DNA from: Streptomyces sp. MJM8645
Lineage (GTDB): Bacteria; Actinomycetota; Actinomycetes; Streptomycetales; Streptomycetaceae
Assembly (NCBI RefSeq): GCF_001625365.1
Contig: NZ_LJJF01000001.1
Span: forward strand, 2,418,001 to 2,482,000
Reading direction: 5' to 3'
Length of the DNA: 64,000 bases
Position numbers and translations under genes: made by a program. This document shows positions 48,650 to 56,681 of the stretch, one piece after another (position 1 is the first letter of the stretch; the number at the start of each line of letters is the position of its first letter). The notes beneath the pieces were generated by a model, which had not been told where the DNA came from, ran no database searches, and saw nothing but the letters and a program-made list of their open reading frames with translations.

Positions 48650-48887
48650 GGGGTGTGGTTGCCTTCCCGGGCTCGGAGTTCATAGGGGGGTTGGACGAGA
48701 GCGCGCCCACGCTCGGGCGGAGCCAGCTGAGCTGCCTTACCGGGCCCTTGAGTCGCGTCCATCGTAGTCACGCGGCGCGGCACGGACGTCGATGCGGGGC
48801 ATACCGTCCATTGTCCGGAGCGTGTTCGCTTCTCCGGGCATTGGGACGCCGTGTCGGCACCTCTGGTTGCTTATTTCACGATAAAAG

Positions 48888-48921
48888 TGCCCCGGCCGGG
48901 CCAATGGTCCCGACCGGGGCA
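48888..48921 (-). terminator. ndk intrinsic terminator
   Basis: TGCCCCGG and CCGGGGCA plus CGGG/CCCG, 12 pairs with one C/A mismatch, followed on the minus strand by CTTTTAT. It starts 37 bp after the ndk stop. The other part of the 308-bp gap (48650-48887) is the mreB promoter region. Confidence 0.8.
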
Positions 48922-48957
48922 GTGCCAAGGTCCCTCGGGCGTGTCGCCCGGCTGGAC

Positions 48958-49371
48958 TCAGGCGTGCGCCGGGAAGAAGATCTTGATCTCGCGCTCGGCC
49001 GACTCCGGGGAGTCCGAGGCGTGGATCAGGTTCTCGCGGGTGATCGTCGCGTAGTCGCCGCGGATGGTGCCGGCCCCGGCCTCCAGCGGGTTGGTCGCAC
49101 CGGCCAGCATCCGGATGCCGCGGACGACCTCCTCGCCCTCGACGATCAGGGCGATCGACGGACCGGAGGTCATGAACTCCAGCAGCGGCTCGTAGAACGG
49201 GCGGCCGACGTGCTCCGCGTAGTGCTGCTCCAGCGTCGCCCGGTCGAAGGTGCGCAGCTCGACGGCGGTGAGCCGCCAGCCGGCCTTGCGCTCGATGCGG
49301 CTGATGATCTCGCCGGCCAGGCCACGCTGGACGGCGTCGGGCTTGAGCAGGACGAGAGTGCGCTGGGACAC
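48958..49371 (-). CDS. ndk: Nucleoside diphosphate kinase
   Basis: Balances NTP pools by phosphate transfer through a phosphohistidine. The 137-residue product is of normal length with RTLVLLKPDAVQRGL, the catalytic His117 in ENLIHASDSPESAEREI and the C-terminal FF. The start is GTG at 49371 with AGGAG 7 nt upstream. It follows folC and the DUF4233 gene in the same direction. Confidence 0.98.
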   Translation of the reverse strand: MSQRTLVLLKPDAVQRGLAGEIISRIERKAGWRLTAVELRTFDRATLEQHYAEHVGRPFYEPLLEFMTSGPSIALIVEGEEVVRGIRMLAGATNPLEAGAGTIRGDYATITRENLIHASDSPESAEREIKIFFPAHA

Positions 49372-49481
49372 GGTGCGTCTCCTGGGGATTCGGTACGGCA
49401 AGGCAGTCGGGCCGACGGGCGGGAGCCGACACGGCAGAGATTACCTTGCGTGTGCGGCGTGTCGGCCCGCCGGTCCGGGCC

Positions 49482-49832
49482 CTAGACCGGTACGGCAGCC
49501 GCCTCGGCGGCGGCCCGGGCGGCCTTGAACTCGTCCACCTTGCGGCCGTAGTGCACCGAGCACCACCACAGGCCGGCGAAGACCACACCGAGGCCGAACA
49601 TGGTCGGCAGGATGAAGCCGCTGGCGATCAGGCCGATCTGCAGCGCCCAGCCGACGGCCACCGCCCCAGGGCGGTTGATCATGCCGCAGAGCGCGATGCA
49701 CAGCGCCATGACGATCCCGGTGACGATCCAGATCGTGGCCGTGGAGACGCTCGACAGCTGCATCGCGACCAGCGCGGCGAACATGGCCAGGAGAGCCTCG
49801 CCGATCAGGGTCGAGGAGCAGAGGGTCCTCAT
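49482..49832 (-). CDS. DUF4233 small membrane protein
   Basis: A 116-residue protein with four membrane helices (TLIGEALLAMFAALVAMQL, IWIVTGIVMALCIALCGMI, AVGWALQIGLIASGFILPTM, GVVFAGLWWC) and a short charged tail. Its ATG starts one base after the folC TGA, so it is translationally coupled to folC. DUF4233 genes follow folC in most actinobacteria; no function is established, but the fixed position hints at a folate-linked or membrane role. Confidence 0.88.
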   Translation of the reverse strand: MRTLCSSTLIGEALLAMFAALVAMQLSSVSTATIWIVTGIVMALCIALCGMINRPGAVAVGWALQIGLIASGFILPTMFGLGVVFAGLWWCSVHYGRKVDEFKAARAAAEAAAVPV

Positions 49833-49833
49833 G

Positions 49834-51225
49834 TCACTTCCTCCCGAGCAGCAGGCGGGCCTCGCCCACCGTGATGACCGAACCGGTGACCAGCACCCCG
49901 GCGCCGCCGAGGTCGCCCTCCTCCTCGGCGAGGGTGACGGCGGCCGCGATGGCGTCGTCGAGCCGGGGCTCGACCTGGACGCGGTCCTCGCCGAAGATGT
50001 CGACGGCCAGCGCCGCCAACTCGTCGACGTCCATCGCGCGGTGGGTGGAGTTCTGGGTGATGACGACCTCGGCGAGGACCGGCTCGAAGGCCTCCAGCAC
50101 GCCGGCCACGTCCTTGTCCCCGGAGGTGCCGATCACGCCGACGAGCCGGGTGAAGCCGAAGGACTCGCCGAGGGCGGCGACGGTGGCGCGGGCGCCGTGC
50201 GGGTTGTGCGCGGCGTCCAGGATGATCGTGGGGCTGCGGCGGACGACCTCCAGGCGGCCGGGCGAGGAGACGCCGGAGAAGGCCTGGCGGACCTTGTCCA
50301 CGTCGAGCTGCCCGCCGCGGGCGCCGCCGACGCCGAAGAAGGCCTCGACCGCGGCCAGCGCCAGCACCGCGTTGTGCGCCTGGTGCTCGCCGTGCAGCGG
50401 GATGAAGACGTCCTCGTACTCCTCGCCGCCGAGCCCGCGCAGCGTCACCAGCTGGCCGCCGACGCCGAGCTCACGGCGGATCACGCCGAACTCCATGCCC
50501 TCGCGGGCCACCGTGGCGTCGACCTCGACGGCGCGCCGCAGGATGTTCTGGGCGGCGTCCAGCTGCTGCTGGGCGACGACGGCGACGGCACCGGACTTGA
50601 TGATCCCGGACTTCTCAACCGCGATCTCGCCGGTGGTCTCGCCGAGCTTGTCGGTGTGGTCCAGCCCGATCGGGGTGATCACGGCGACGGCGGCGTCGAT
50701 GACGTTGGTGGCGTCCCAGGAGCCGCCCATGCCGACCTCGACCACGGCGACGTCCACGGGGGCGTCGGCGAAGGCGGCGTAGGCCATGCCGGTCAGCACC
50801 TCGAAGAAGGACATCGGCACCGGCTGCGCCGCGTCGACCATCTGCACGTACGGCTCGATGTCGCGGTAGACCTCGACGAAGCGCTCGGGGGTGATCGGGG
50901 CGCCGTCCAGGGTGATCCGCTCGGTGACGCTCTCCACGTGCGGGCTGGTGTAGCGGCCCGTGCGCAGTTCGAAGGTGTTGAGCAGCTGCTCGATCATCCG
51001 GGCGGTGGAGGTCTTGCCGTTGGTCCCGGTGATGTGGATGGAGGGGAAGGACCGCTGGGGCTGGCCCAGGATGTCCATCAGCGCCTCGATCCGGTCGAGC
51101 GAGGGCTCCAGCTTGTTCTCCGGCCAGCGCTTGGAGAGCTCCACCTCGACATCGCGCAGGGTGTCGTCGGTGTCGCCGTCGGTGGGGCGGAGGGTGTACG
51201 GGTTCGGGTCGGCCTTGTCGCTCAC
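49834..51225 (-). CDS. folC: Folylpolyglutamate/dihydrofolate synthase
   Basis: Adds glutamate to dihydropteroate and folates. The 463-residue product has the P-loop ITGTNGKTSTARM (about 66-78), the Mur-ligase-like core with VEVGMGGSWDATN and ITPIGLDHTDKLG, and the C-terminal domain with ILDAAHNPHGA and GTSGDKDVAG. The GTG at 51225 has no Shine-Dalgarno sequence; TAGACT, a consensus -10, ends 6 nt upstream. A TTG two codons earlier would also be in frame. Confidence 0.95.
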   Translation of the reverse strand: MSDKADPNPYTLRPTDGDTDDTLRDVEVELSKRWPENKLEPSLDRIEALMDILGQPQRSFPSIHITGTNGKTSTARMIEQLLNTFELRTGRYTSPHVESVTERITLDGAPITPERFVEVYRDIEPYVQMVDAAQPVPMSFFEVLTGMAYAAFADAPVDVAVVEVGMGGSWDATNVIDAAVAVITPIGLDHTDKLGETTGEIAVEKSGIIKSGAVAVVAQQQLDAAQNILRRAVEVDATVAREGMEFGVIRRELGVGGQLVTLRGLGGEEYEDVFIPLHGEHQAHNAVLALAAVEAFFGVGGARGGQLDVDKVRQAFSGVSSPGRLEVVRRSPTIILDAAHNPHGARATVAALGESFGFTRLVGVIGTSGDKDVAGVLEAFEPVLAEVVITQNSTHRAMDVDELAALAVDIFGEDRVQVEPRLDDAIAAAVTLAEEEGDLGGAGVLVTGSVITVGEARLLLGRK

Positions 51226-51231
51226 GACCAC

Positions 51232-51237
51232 AGTCTA
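51232..51237 (-). promoter_or_regulatory. -10 box, leaderless start of folC
   Basis: TAGACT on the minus strand, 6 nt before the GTG. This is the best -10 match among the leaderless candidates in the window. Confidence 0.6.
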
Positions 51238-51272
51238 CGGAGGGTTGGCGGGCCGTCCTCACGGGGTGAGAA

Positions 51273-51314
51273 CGACCACTTTGGTCGGAGTTTCCAATTT
51301 GCCCCCTTTACTAT
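51273..51314 (+). promoter_or_regulatory. Promoter region of the GT2/epimerase genes
   Basis: TACTAT (51309-51314) is a good -10 in a locally A+T-rich stretch. The -35 position is not consensus but is overlapped by an inverted repeat CGACC-ACTTT-GGTCG (51273-51287), as expected for an activator- or repressor-controlled promoter. It predicts an 80-nt leader. Confidence 0.5.
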
Positions 51315-51399
51315 CTCTTTGGCGAATTTGAACCGCAACGAAGCATCGATTCGCACCCCCTGGAGCCGCGCCGCCTTTGATCACGAGGAGTACTACGCC

Positions 51400-52833
51400 A
51401 TGCCCGACGCTCTGCACGACTGGATCGTGCTCCGCCAGGACGCCGTCGTCTGGTTCGCCGGACTGGTCTCACTGGCGCTCGTCGGCTACATGGCCTTCGT
51501 CTTCGGACGCTTCCTCCTGTACTGGGCCGGCTCCCGGCACGCCTTCCGGCACAACCGGCCCGCCGAACCCGGCGACCCGGCCGCCTTCCAGTGGCACCTG
51601 GTGATCCCCTGCCGCGACGAGGAGGCCGTGGTCACCCAGACCCTGGCCGGCCTGCGCGCCGGTGCGCCCGAGGCCCACCTGTGGGTGATCGACGACGACA
51701 GCGAGGACGCCACCCGCGACCTCGTCCTCGCCGCCGCGGCCCACGACGACCGCGTCCACCTCGTCCAGCGCCGCCGCCCGCACGCCCGGATCGGCAAGGG
51801 CGCCGCCCTCAACGCCGCCTACCGCGAGATCACCGCCTGGCTGCCCGAGGACACCGACCGCTCCCGCGTGGTGATCGGCGTCGTCGACGCCGACGGACGG
51901 CTCGACCCCGGCGCCCTCCCCCAGGTCTGCAACGACAAGGCGCTCGGCCGCCCCGACACCGGCGCCGTCCAGATCGGCGTGCGGATGCGCAACGCCGACG
52001 ACGAACTCCCGCTGCCCGGCCGCGGCCGGACCGCCAACGCGTTCGCCCGCGCCCTGGTCCGGATGCAGGACGTCGAGTTCCAGGCCAACAACGCCGGCAT
52101 GCAGCTGCTGCGCCGCCGCACCGGCAGCGTCGGCCTCGGCGGGAACGGCCAGTTCGTCCGCCTCACCGCCCTCGACTCGCTCACCGCCGAGGAGGGCCGG
52201 GCCGGCCGGCCCTGGCCCGAGCGCGCCCTGCTGGAGGACTACGAGTCCGGCCTCGACCTGCGCCTGGCCGGCTGGCGGCTCACCCACGTCACCGAGACCC
52301 AGGTCTCCCAGGAGGGCCTGATCTCGCTGCGCCGCTTCCTCACCCAGCGCACCCGCTGGGCCCAGGGCAACATGCAGTGCCTGCGCTACACCGGCCGGGT
52401 GCTGCGCTCCCCCTTCTACACCTGGTCCGGCAAGGCCGAGGTGCTGTACACCTTCCTGCAGCCCGTCGTCTGTGTGCTGCTGGTCCTGCTGTTCCCGCTC
52501 TCGCTCGGGATCACGGCGGCCGGGCTGGTGCTCTTCCCCGCCGAGACCGCCGACTTCCACGTCAGGTTCGGCCCGTGGATGCTGCTCGCCTTCGCGGTCG
52601 CCACCCTGCCGATGGTGTTCTGGGGCTTCGCCTACCGCCGACTCGTCCACCCCGACCGCGGCCGGCTCACCGGACTGCTCTGGGGCGTCCTGATCTGGCT
52701 CTACGCCTACCACCTCTTCGTGGTCGCCACCCGGGCCGCCGTCCGGATGCTGCTCGGCCGCAACGGCTGGGCCAAGACCCGGCGCAACGCCGAGAAGGTC
52801 GCCCTCGGCTCCCCCACCGCCCTTGAGTCCTGA
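51400..52833 (+). CDS. Processive family 2 glycosyltransferase (PgaC/hyaluronan-synthase-like)
   Basis: Membrane polymerase of 477 residues. One helix at about 15-43 precedes a cytosolic GT-A domain: VIPCRDEEAVV (68-78), DDD at 98-100, the metal-binding DAD at 163-165 in VVDADGRLD, the acceptor-site ED at 279-280 (LLEDYESGLDL) and QRTRW at 316-320 (the QxxRW motif of processive enzymes). Three or four C-terminal helices follow (from about 350). ATG at 51400 with GAGGAG 10 nt upstream. The epimerase gene lies 73 bp downstream, so the donor may be UDP-GlcNAc or UDP-ManNAc. The polymer is not known. Confidence 0.88.
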   Translation: MPDALHDWIVLRQDAVVWFAGLVSLALVGYMAFVFGRFLLYWAGSRHAFRHNRPAEPGDPAAFQWHLVIPCRDEEAVVTQTLAGLRAGAPEAHLWVIDDDSEDATRDLVLAAAAHDDRVHLVQRRRPHARIGKGAALNAAYREITAWLPEDTDRSRVVIGVVDADGRLDPGALPQVCNDKALGRPDTGAVQIGVRMRNADDELPLPGRGRTANAFARALVRMQDVEFQANNAGMQLLRRRTGSVGLGGNGQFVRLTALDSLTAEEGRAGRPWPERALLEDYESGLDLRLAGWRLTHVTETQVSQEGLISLRRFLTQRTRWAQGNMQCLRYTGRVLRSPFYTWSGKAEVLYTFLQPVVCVLLVLLFPLSLGITAAGLVLFPAETADFHVRFGPWMLLAFAVATLPMVFWGFAYRRLVHPDRGRLTGLLWGVLIWLYAYHLFVVATRAAVRMLLGRNGWAKTRRNAEKVALGSPTALES

Positions 52834-52885
52834 GCCTCAGTCCTGAGCCCCGCGCTTGAGCCCCGCGCCCGAGCCCTGAGCTGCC
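52825..52885 (+). repeat. Degenerate repeats of the GT2 stop-codon context
   Basis: The gene ends ...GAG-TCC-TGA-GCC. Variants of TCCTGAGCC, TTGAGCCC and CCGAGCCC recur four or more times in the 60 bp after the stop, before the epimerase gene. Confidence 0.6.
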
Positions 52886-52906
52886 CCACCCCCTCGGAGC
52901 CTCCCC

Positions 52907-54112
52907 ATGAGCATGTGCCTTCCCCCCGCCAGCGTCGCCGTCGTCCTGGGCACCCGCCCCGAACTGGTCAAGCTCGCCCCGCTGATCCACGAACTCGGCG
53001 ACGCCACCCGCCTGGTGCACACCGGCCAGCACTGGGACGAAGCGATGTCCGGCCGCTTCCTGCGCGACCTCGACCTGCCCCGCCCCGAGCTGCTCACCGG
53101 CGTCGGCGGGCGCCCCCGGGCCGGCCAGATCGCCCAGTCCCTCGGCCAGCTGGACGCCGCCTTCGCCGAGGACCGCCCCGCCGCCGTCGTCGTCCAGGGC
53201 GACACCAACGCCACCCTCGCCGGGGCGCTGGCCGCCAACGCCCGGGAGATCCCGCTGGTGCACGTCGAGGCCGGGCTGCGCAGCTTCGACCGGGCGATGC
53301 CCGAGGAGCACAACCGGGTGATGGTCGACCACGTCTCCGACCTGCTCTGCGCCGCCACCGGGGACAACGTCGCCAACCTGCGCGCCGAGGCCCTCGCCGA
53401 GGAGCGGATCGCGCTCACCGGCAACACCGTCGTCGAGGTGGTCCGCCGTCAGCTGCCGGCCGCGGCCGACCGCGCCGCGCTGCTCGCCGCGCACGGGCTG
53501 CGCCCGGACGGCTACGTGCTGGCCACCGTGCACCGCCCGGAGAACACCGACACCGCCGAGGCGCTGGGCGCCGTGCTGGCCGAACTGGACCGGATCGCCC
53601 GGGCGGGCACCCCGGTGCTGTTCCCGATGCACCCGCGCACCCTGGCCGCCGTCGAGCGCTTCGCACTGGACGCCCTGCTGGAGCGCCTGGCCGTCACCGG
53701 GCCGGTCGGGTACGCCGACTTCCTGGGACTGGCGAGCCACGCCGCACTGCTGGTCTCCGACTCCGGCGGCGTGCAGGAGGAGTGCACCGTGCTCGGCCGC
53801 CCGCTGCTGGTGGTGCGCCGCTCCACCGAGCGTCCGGAGGCGGTGGCGGCGGGCTTCGCCGCGCTGGTGGGCCCCGACGAGGACCTGGGCGAGCTGGCCC
53901 GGGCCTGGCTGGCCGACACCCCCGAGCGGCTCGCCCGGCTCGCGGCCACCCCGAGCCCGTACGGCGACGGCCTGGCCTCGGCGCGGATCGCCGCGCTCAC
54001 CGCCGCGGTCGCCGAACCGGCCGAGCCCGGAGCAGCGGAGACCGGAGCAGCCGACGCCGGAGCAGTCGGCACCGCAGCAACCGACTCCACGGCACGGCCG
54101 TCGGCCGCCTAG
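52907..54112 (+). CDS. wecB: UDP-N-acetylglucosamine 2-epimerase (non-hydrolysing)
   Basis: Interconverts UDP-GlcNAc and UDP-ManNAc in the cytosol. The 401-residue product has VVLGTRPELVKLAPLI, GQHWDEAM, VVQGDTNAT with Asp99, LVHVEAGLRS with Glu121, PEEHNRV with Glu134, TVHRPEN with His209, FPMHPRT and SDSGGVQEECTVLG: all the residues used by WecB/MnaA. The last 35 residues are a Gly/Ala repeat tail not seen in other members. ATG at 52907 with GGAG 7 nt upstream. With the preceding glycosyltransferase it suggests a ManNAc-containing polymer; a supply role for another glycan is possible. Confidence 0.9.
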   Translation: MSMCLPPASVAVVLGTRPELVKLAPLIHELGDATRLVHTGQHWDEAMSGRFLRDLDLPRPELLTGVGGRPRAGQIAQSLGQLDAAFAEDRPAAVVVQGDTNATLAGALAANAREIPLVHVEAGLRSFDRAMPEEHNRVMVDHVSDLLCAATGDNVANLRAEALAEERIALTGNTVVEVVRRQLPAAADRAALLAAHGLRPDGYVLATVHRPENTDTAEALGAVLAELDRIARAGTPVLFPMHPRTLAAVERFALDALLERLAVTGPVGYADFLGLASHAALLVSDSGGVQEECTVLGRPLLVVRRSTERPEAVAAGFAALVGPDEDLGELARAWLADTPERLARLAATPSPYGDGLASARIAALTAAVAEPAEPGAAETGAADAGAVGTAATDSTARPSAA

Positions 54113-54119
54113 CGCCCTC

Positions 54120-54148
54120 TTGACAGCCGGATTGGTCTACTCCACCTT
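54120..54148 (+). promoter_or_regulatory. Chitinase promoter with DasR-like operator (dre)
   Basis: TTGACA (54120-54125) with a weak -10 CACCTT 17 bp on (54143-54148). ATTGGTCTACTCCACC (54131-54146) matches the published dre consensus ACTGGTCTAGACCACT at 12 of 16 positions and fills the spacer, where a repressor would block RNA polymerase. DasR represses chitinase genes until GlcNAc-6-phosphate or GlcN-6-phosphate rises. A 7-bp hairpin TCAAGTC/GACTTGA (54154-54182) lies in the leader. Confidence 0.65.
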
Positions 54149-54283
54149 GTGAGTCAAGTCTCCTTCCCCGACAGGGACTTGAGTTGTCGGTAGCTCCCGC
54201 ACGCGCACCATCGACACCCCGGACGGCGCTCCACCCCCACCACCCAGGCGCGCCGCCGGGCCTCCCCCACAGGAGATGGAGTC

Positions 54284-55822
54284 ATGCCACCTGCCCGACA
54301 CCGGCGCCCACGCGCCGCCCACACCCTGCTCGCCGGGGCCTGCGCCGTCGCCCTCGGCCTGAGCGGGCTCGCCCTCGCCACCGGCACCGGCGCCCAGGCC
54401 GCCGACCCCGACCTGATCACCAACGGCGGCTTCGAGACCGGTACCCTGTCCGGCTGGTCCTGCGGCAACGGCGCCGTCCAGAGCACGACCGCGCACTCCG
54501 GCCGCTACGCCCTGCAGTCCACCCCCGGCTCGGGCGACACCGGCGAGTGCACCCAGACCGTCGCCGTGCAGCCCTCCTCGACGTACACGCTGAGCTCCTG
54601 GGTCCAGGGCTCGTACGTCTACCTGGGCGCCCGCGGCACCGGCGGCACCGACCCCGGCACCTGGACGAACTCCACCGGCTGGGCCCAGCTGAGCACCGGC
54701 TTCACCACCGGCCCGGGCACCACCAGCGTCACCGTCTACCTGCACGGCTGGTACGGGCAGCCCGCCTTCCTCGCCGACGACGTCTCACTGATCGGCCCGG
54801 GCGGCCCGCAGCCCTCCCAGAGCCCGACCGCCACCACGTCCCCGAGCCCCACCGGCACCGGCAGCCCCTCCCCCACGGACACCGGCACCGGCAGCCCGAC
54901 CGCCACCTCGACCGGCAAGCCGCCCGGCCTGCCCAAGCACATCCTGACCGGCTACTGGCAGAACTTCGACAACGGCGCCACCGTCCAGCGGATCAGCGAC
55001 GTCCCGGCCGCCTACGACATCATCGCGGTCTCCTTCGCCGACGCCACCAGCACGCCGGGCGGGCTGGGCTTCACCCTGGACCCCGCCCTCTCCTCCCGCC
55101 TCGGCGGCTACACCGACGCCCAGTTCAAGGCCGACATCGCGGCCAAGCGGGCGGCCGGCAAGAAGGTGGTGCTCTCGGTCGGCGGGCAGAACGGCACGGT
55201 GTCGGCGAGCGACCCGACCTCGGCGGCCAACTTCGCCAGCACCGCCCGGGCGCTGATGCAGGGCTACGGCTTCGACGGGATCGACATCGACCTGGAGAAC
55301 GGTGTCAACGCCGTCTACCTGGGCCAGGCGCTGCACTCGCTGGCCGCGAAGAGCGGCAGCGGGTTCGTCCTCACCATGGCGCCGCAGACCATCGACATGC
55401 AGTCGACCGGCATGGAGTACTTCAAGCTGGCGCTGAACGTGAAGGACATCCTCACCATCGTCAACATGCAGTACTACAACTCCGGTGCGATGAACGGCTG
55501 CGACGGCAACGTCTACTCGCAGGGCACCGAGGACTTCCTCACCGGGCTGGCCTGCATCCAGCTCAAGGGCGGGCTGCGGCCCGACCAGGTGGGGCTCGGG
55601 GTGCCGGCCTCCACCAGCGCGGCGGGCGGCGGGTACGTCAGCCCGAGCGTGGTCGACAACGCGCTGGACTGCCTGGCCGCCGGCACCAACTGCGGCAGCT
55701 ACAAGCCAGACACCACCTGGCCGGGCATCGGCGGGGCGATGACCTGGTCGACCAACTGGGACGCCAAGGCGGGCAACCCGGTCGCGGGCACCATCGGCGC
55801 GCACCTGCACGCCATGCCGTGA
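54284..55822 (+). CDS. Secreted GH18 chitinase with N-terminal carbohydrate-binding module
   Basis: Exported chitinase of 512 residues. Signal peptide at 1-39 (Arg-rich start, hydrophobic GACAVALGLSGLALATG, cleavage near AQA-AD). A beta-sandwich carbohydrate-binding module follows (41-172, LITNGGFETGTLSGWSC and LADDVSLIGP, CBM4/9/16-like), then a Thr/Ser/Pro linker (175-212) and a GH18 domain (217-512) with the catalytic DGIDIDLE at 331-338, where Glu338 is the acid. It resembles S. lividans-type bacterial chitinases of small size. ATG at 54284 with GGAG 7 nt upstream. Preceded by a DasR-like site. Confidence 0.93.
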   Translation: MPPARHRRPRAAHTLLAGACAVALGLSGLALATGTGAQAADPDLITNGGFETGTLSGWSCGNGAVQSTTAHSGRYALQSTPGSGDTGECTQTVAVQPSSTYTLSSWVQGSYVYLGARGTGGTDPGTWTNSTGWAQLSTGFTTGPGTTSVTVYLHGWYGQPAFLADDVSLIGPGGPQPSQSPTATTSPSPTGTGSPSPTDTGTGSPTATSTGKPPGLPKHILTGYWQNFDNGATVQRISDVPAAYDIIAVSFADATSTPGGLGFTLDPALSSRLGGYTDAQFKADIAAKRAAGKKVVLSVGGQNGTVSASDPTSAANFASTARALMQGYGFDGIDIDLENGVNAVYLGQALHSLAAKSGSGFVLTMAPQTIDMQSTGMEYFKLALNVKDILTIVNMQYYNSGAMNGCDGNVYSQGTEDFLTGLACIQLKGGLRPDQVGLGVPASTSAAGGGYVSPSVVDNALDCLAAGTNCGSYKPDTTWPGIGGAMTWSTNWDAKAGNPVAGTIGAHLHAMP

Positions 55823-55843
55823 CGCCCCTCCCCGGACCGGGGT

Positions 55844-56371
55844 TCAGACCCCGGCCCGGGCCTCCGGGACGTGGGCCGCGGGCCCGCCGTGCCGGCGGCG
55901 CAACTCGGCCGTGATCTCGGCCAGTTCGCCCTCGGGCAGCAGCGGCAGCATCATCGCGACGCCCTGGAGCAGACCGCCGAGCAGGAAGGTGGTGTCGGCG
56001 GTCGAGGCGACCAGGCCGCGCACCTCGGCCACCTCGCCGGCGGCCACCGCCTCGATCAGCCGGGCGGCGTCCGCACTCTCCTCATCCACCGCGACCGCGC
56101 CGTTGTCGGCCGGGGCACGCCGGGCCATCGCCCGCAGCACCCGGTCGCCGACCTCGGGCGCGTACGCCTTGCGGACGGCCTCGGCGGCGATCCAGGCGAG
56201 CAGGGTGGTCACCTCGCGCTCGGCCCGCTCGGCGAGGAGCAGGTCCAGCTCGTGGTCGAAGGCGAGCTGGTTGCCATGACGGAACGCCAGCAGCAGGGTC
56301 GCCGCCCTGGCCTTGGCCTCCTCCACCGCCTCGGCAGGCAGTTCGCCGGCCAATTCCTCGGTCACCACCAC
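55844..56371 (-). CDS. Hypothetical acidic helical protein
   Basis: A 175-residue soluble protein, strongly helical and Ala/Glu-rich: EEAKARAATLLLAFRHGNQLAF, LLAERAEREVTTLLAWIAAEAVRKAYA, ARLIEAVAAGEVAEVRGLV, FLLGGLLQGVAMMLPLLPEG. Three GTG codons in a row begin the frame; the first (56371) is best placed after GGGAGGG. It converges on the chitinase gene with only 21 bp between. No family recognised; the pattern resembles small regulatory or chaperone-like helical bundles only loosely. Confidence 0.7.
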   Translation of the reverse strand: MVVTEELAGELPAEAVEEAKARAATLLLAFRHGNQLAFDHELDLLLAERAEREVTTLLAWIAAEAVRKAYAPEVGDRVLRAMARRAPADNGAVAVDEESADAARLIEAVAAGEVAEVRGLVASTADTTFLLGGLLQGVAMMLPLLPEGELAEITAELRRRHGGPAAHVPEARAGV

Positions 56372-56626
56372 GCCATGCCCTCCCGTCCGTCGGCTCAGCA
56401 GGAACGCTCAGCAGAAACACCCGTCAGAAACTCCGTGCACACCGTACACATCCGACCTGCAAACTTCCGCGAACCCGCGCGGGCAAGACCGGAATGAATT
56501 CGGAAGGAATAGGACCTCACCCGGTCCAGGATGAATATTCGCCGGAAGGGAGCAATGTTGATGGGCTATTAGGCGTAGCAAAAAGAACACCGCCGCCGCG
56601 CCCGGCCGAGCCGCCCGGAAACGCCG

Positions 56627-56665
56627 GAGGGGCCGCACCCCGCGCGTCGCGGAGTGCGGCCCCTC
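56627..56665 (-). terminator. valS terminator
   Basis: GAGGGGCCGCAC and GTGCGGCCCCTC, then CCGCG/CGCGG around CGT: 17 pairs with one C/A mismatch, 16 bp after the valS stop. The remaining gap (56372-56626) is unusually A+T-rich around 56470-56590 and presumably holds the promoter of the 56371 gene; I cannot place it. Confidence 0.8.
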
Positions 56666-56681
56666 ACGGACCGGTGCGGGC

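Noticed and set aside
49600..52833. 1077-residue version of the GT2 protein
   Set aside because: The first 600 codons are antisense to folC; the GT2 domain and a good ribosome-binding site set the start at 51400.
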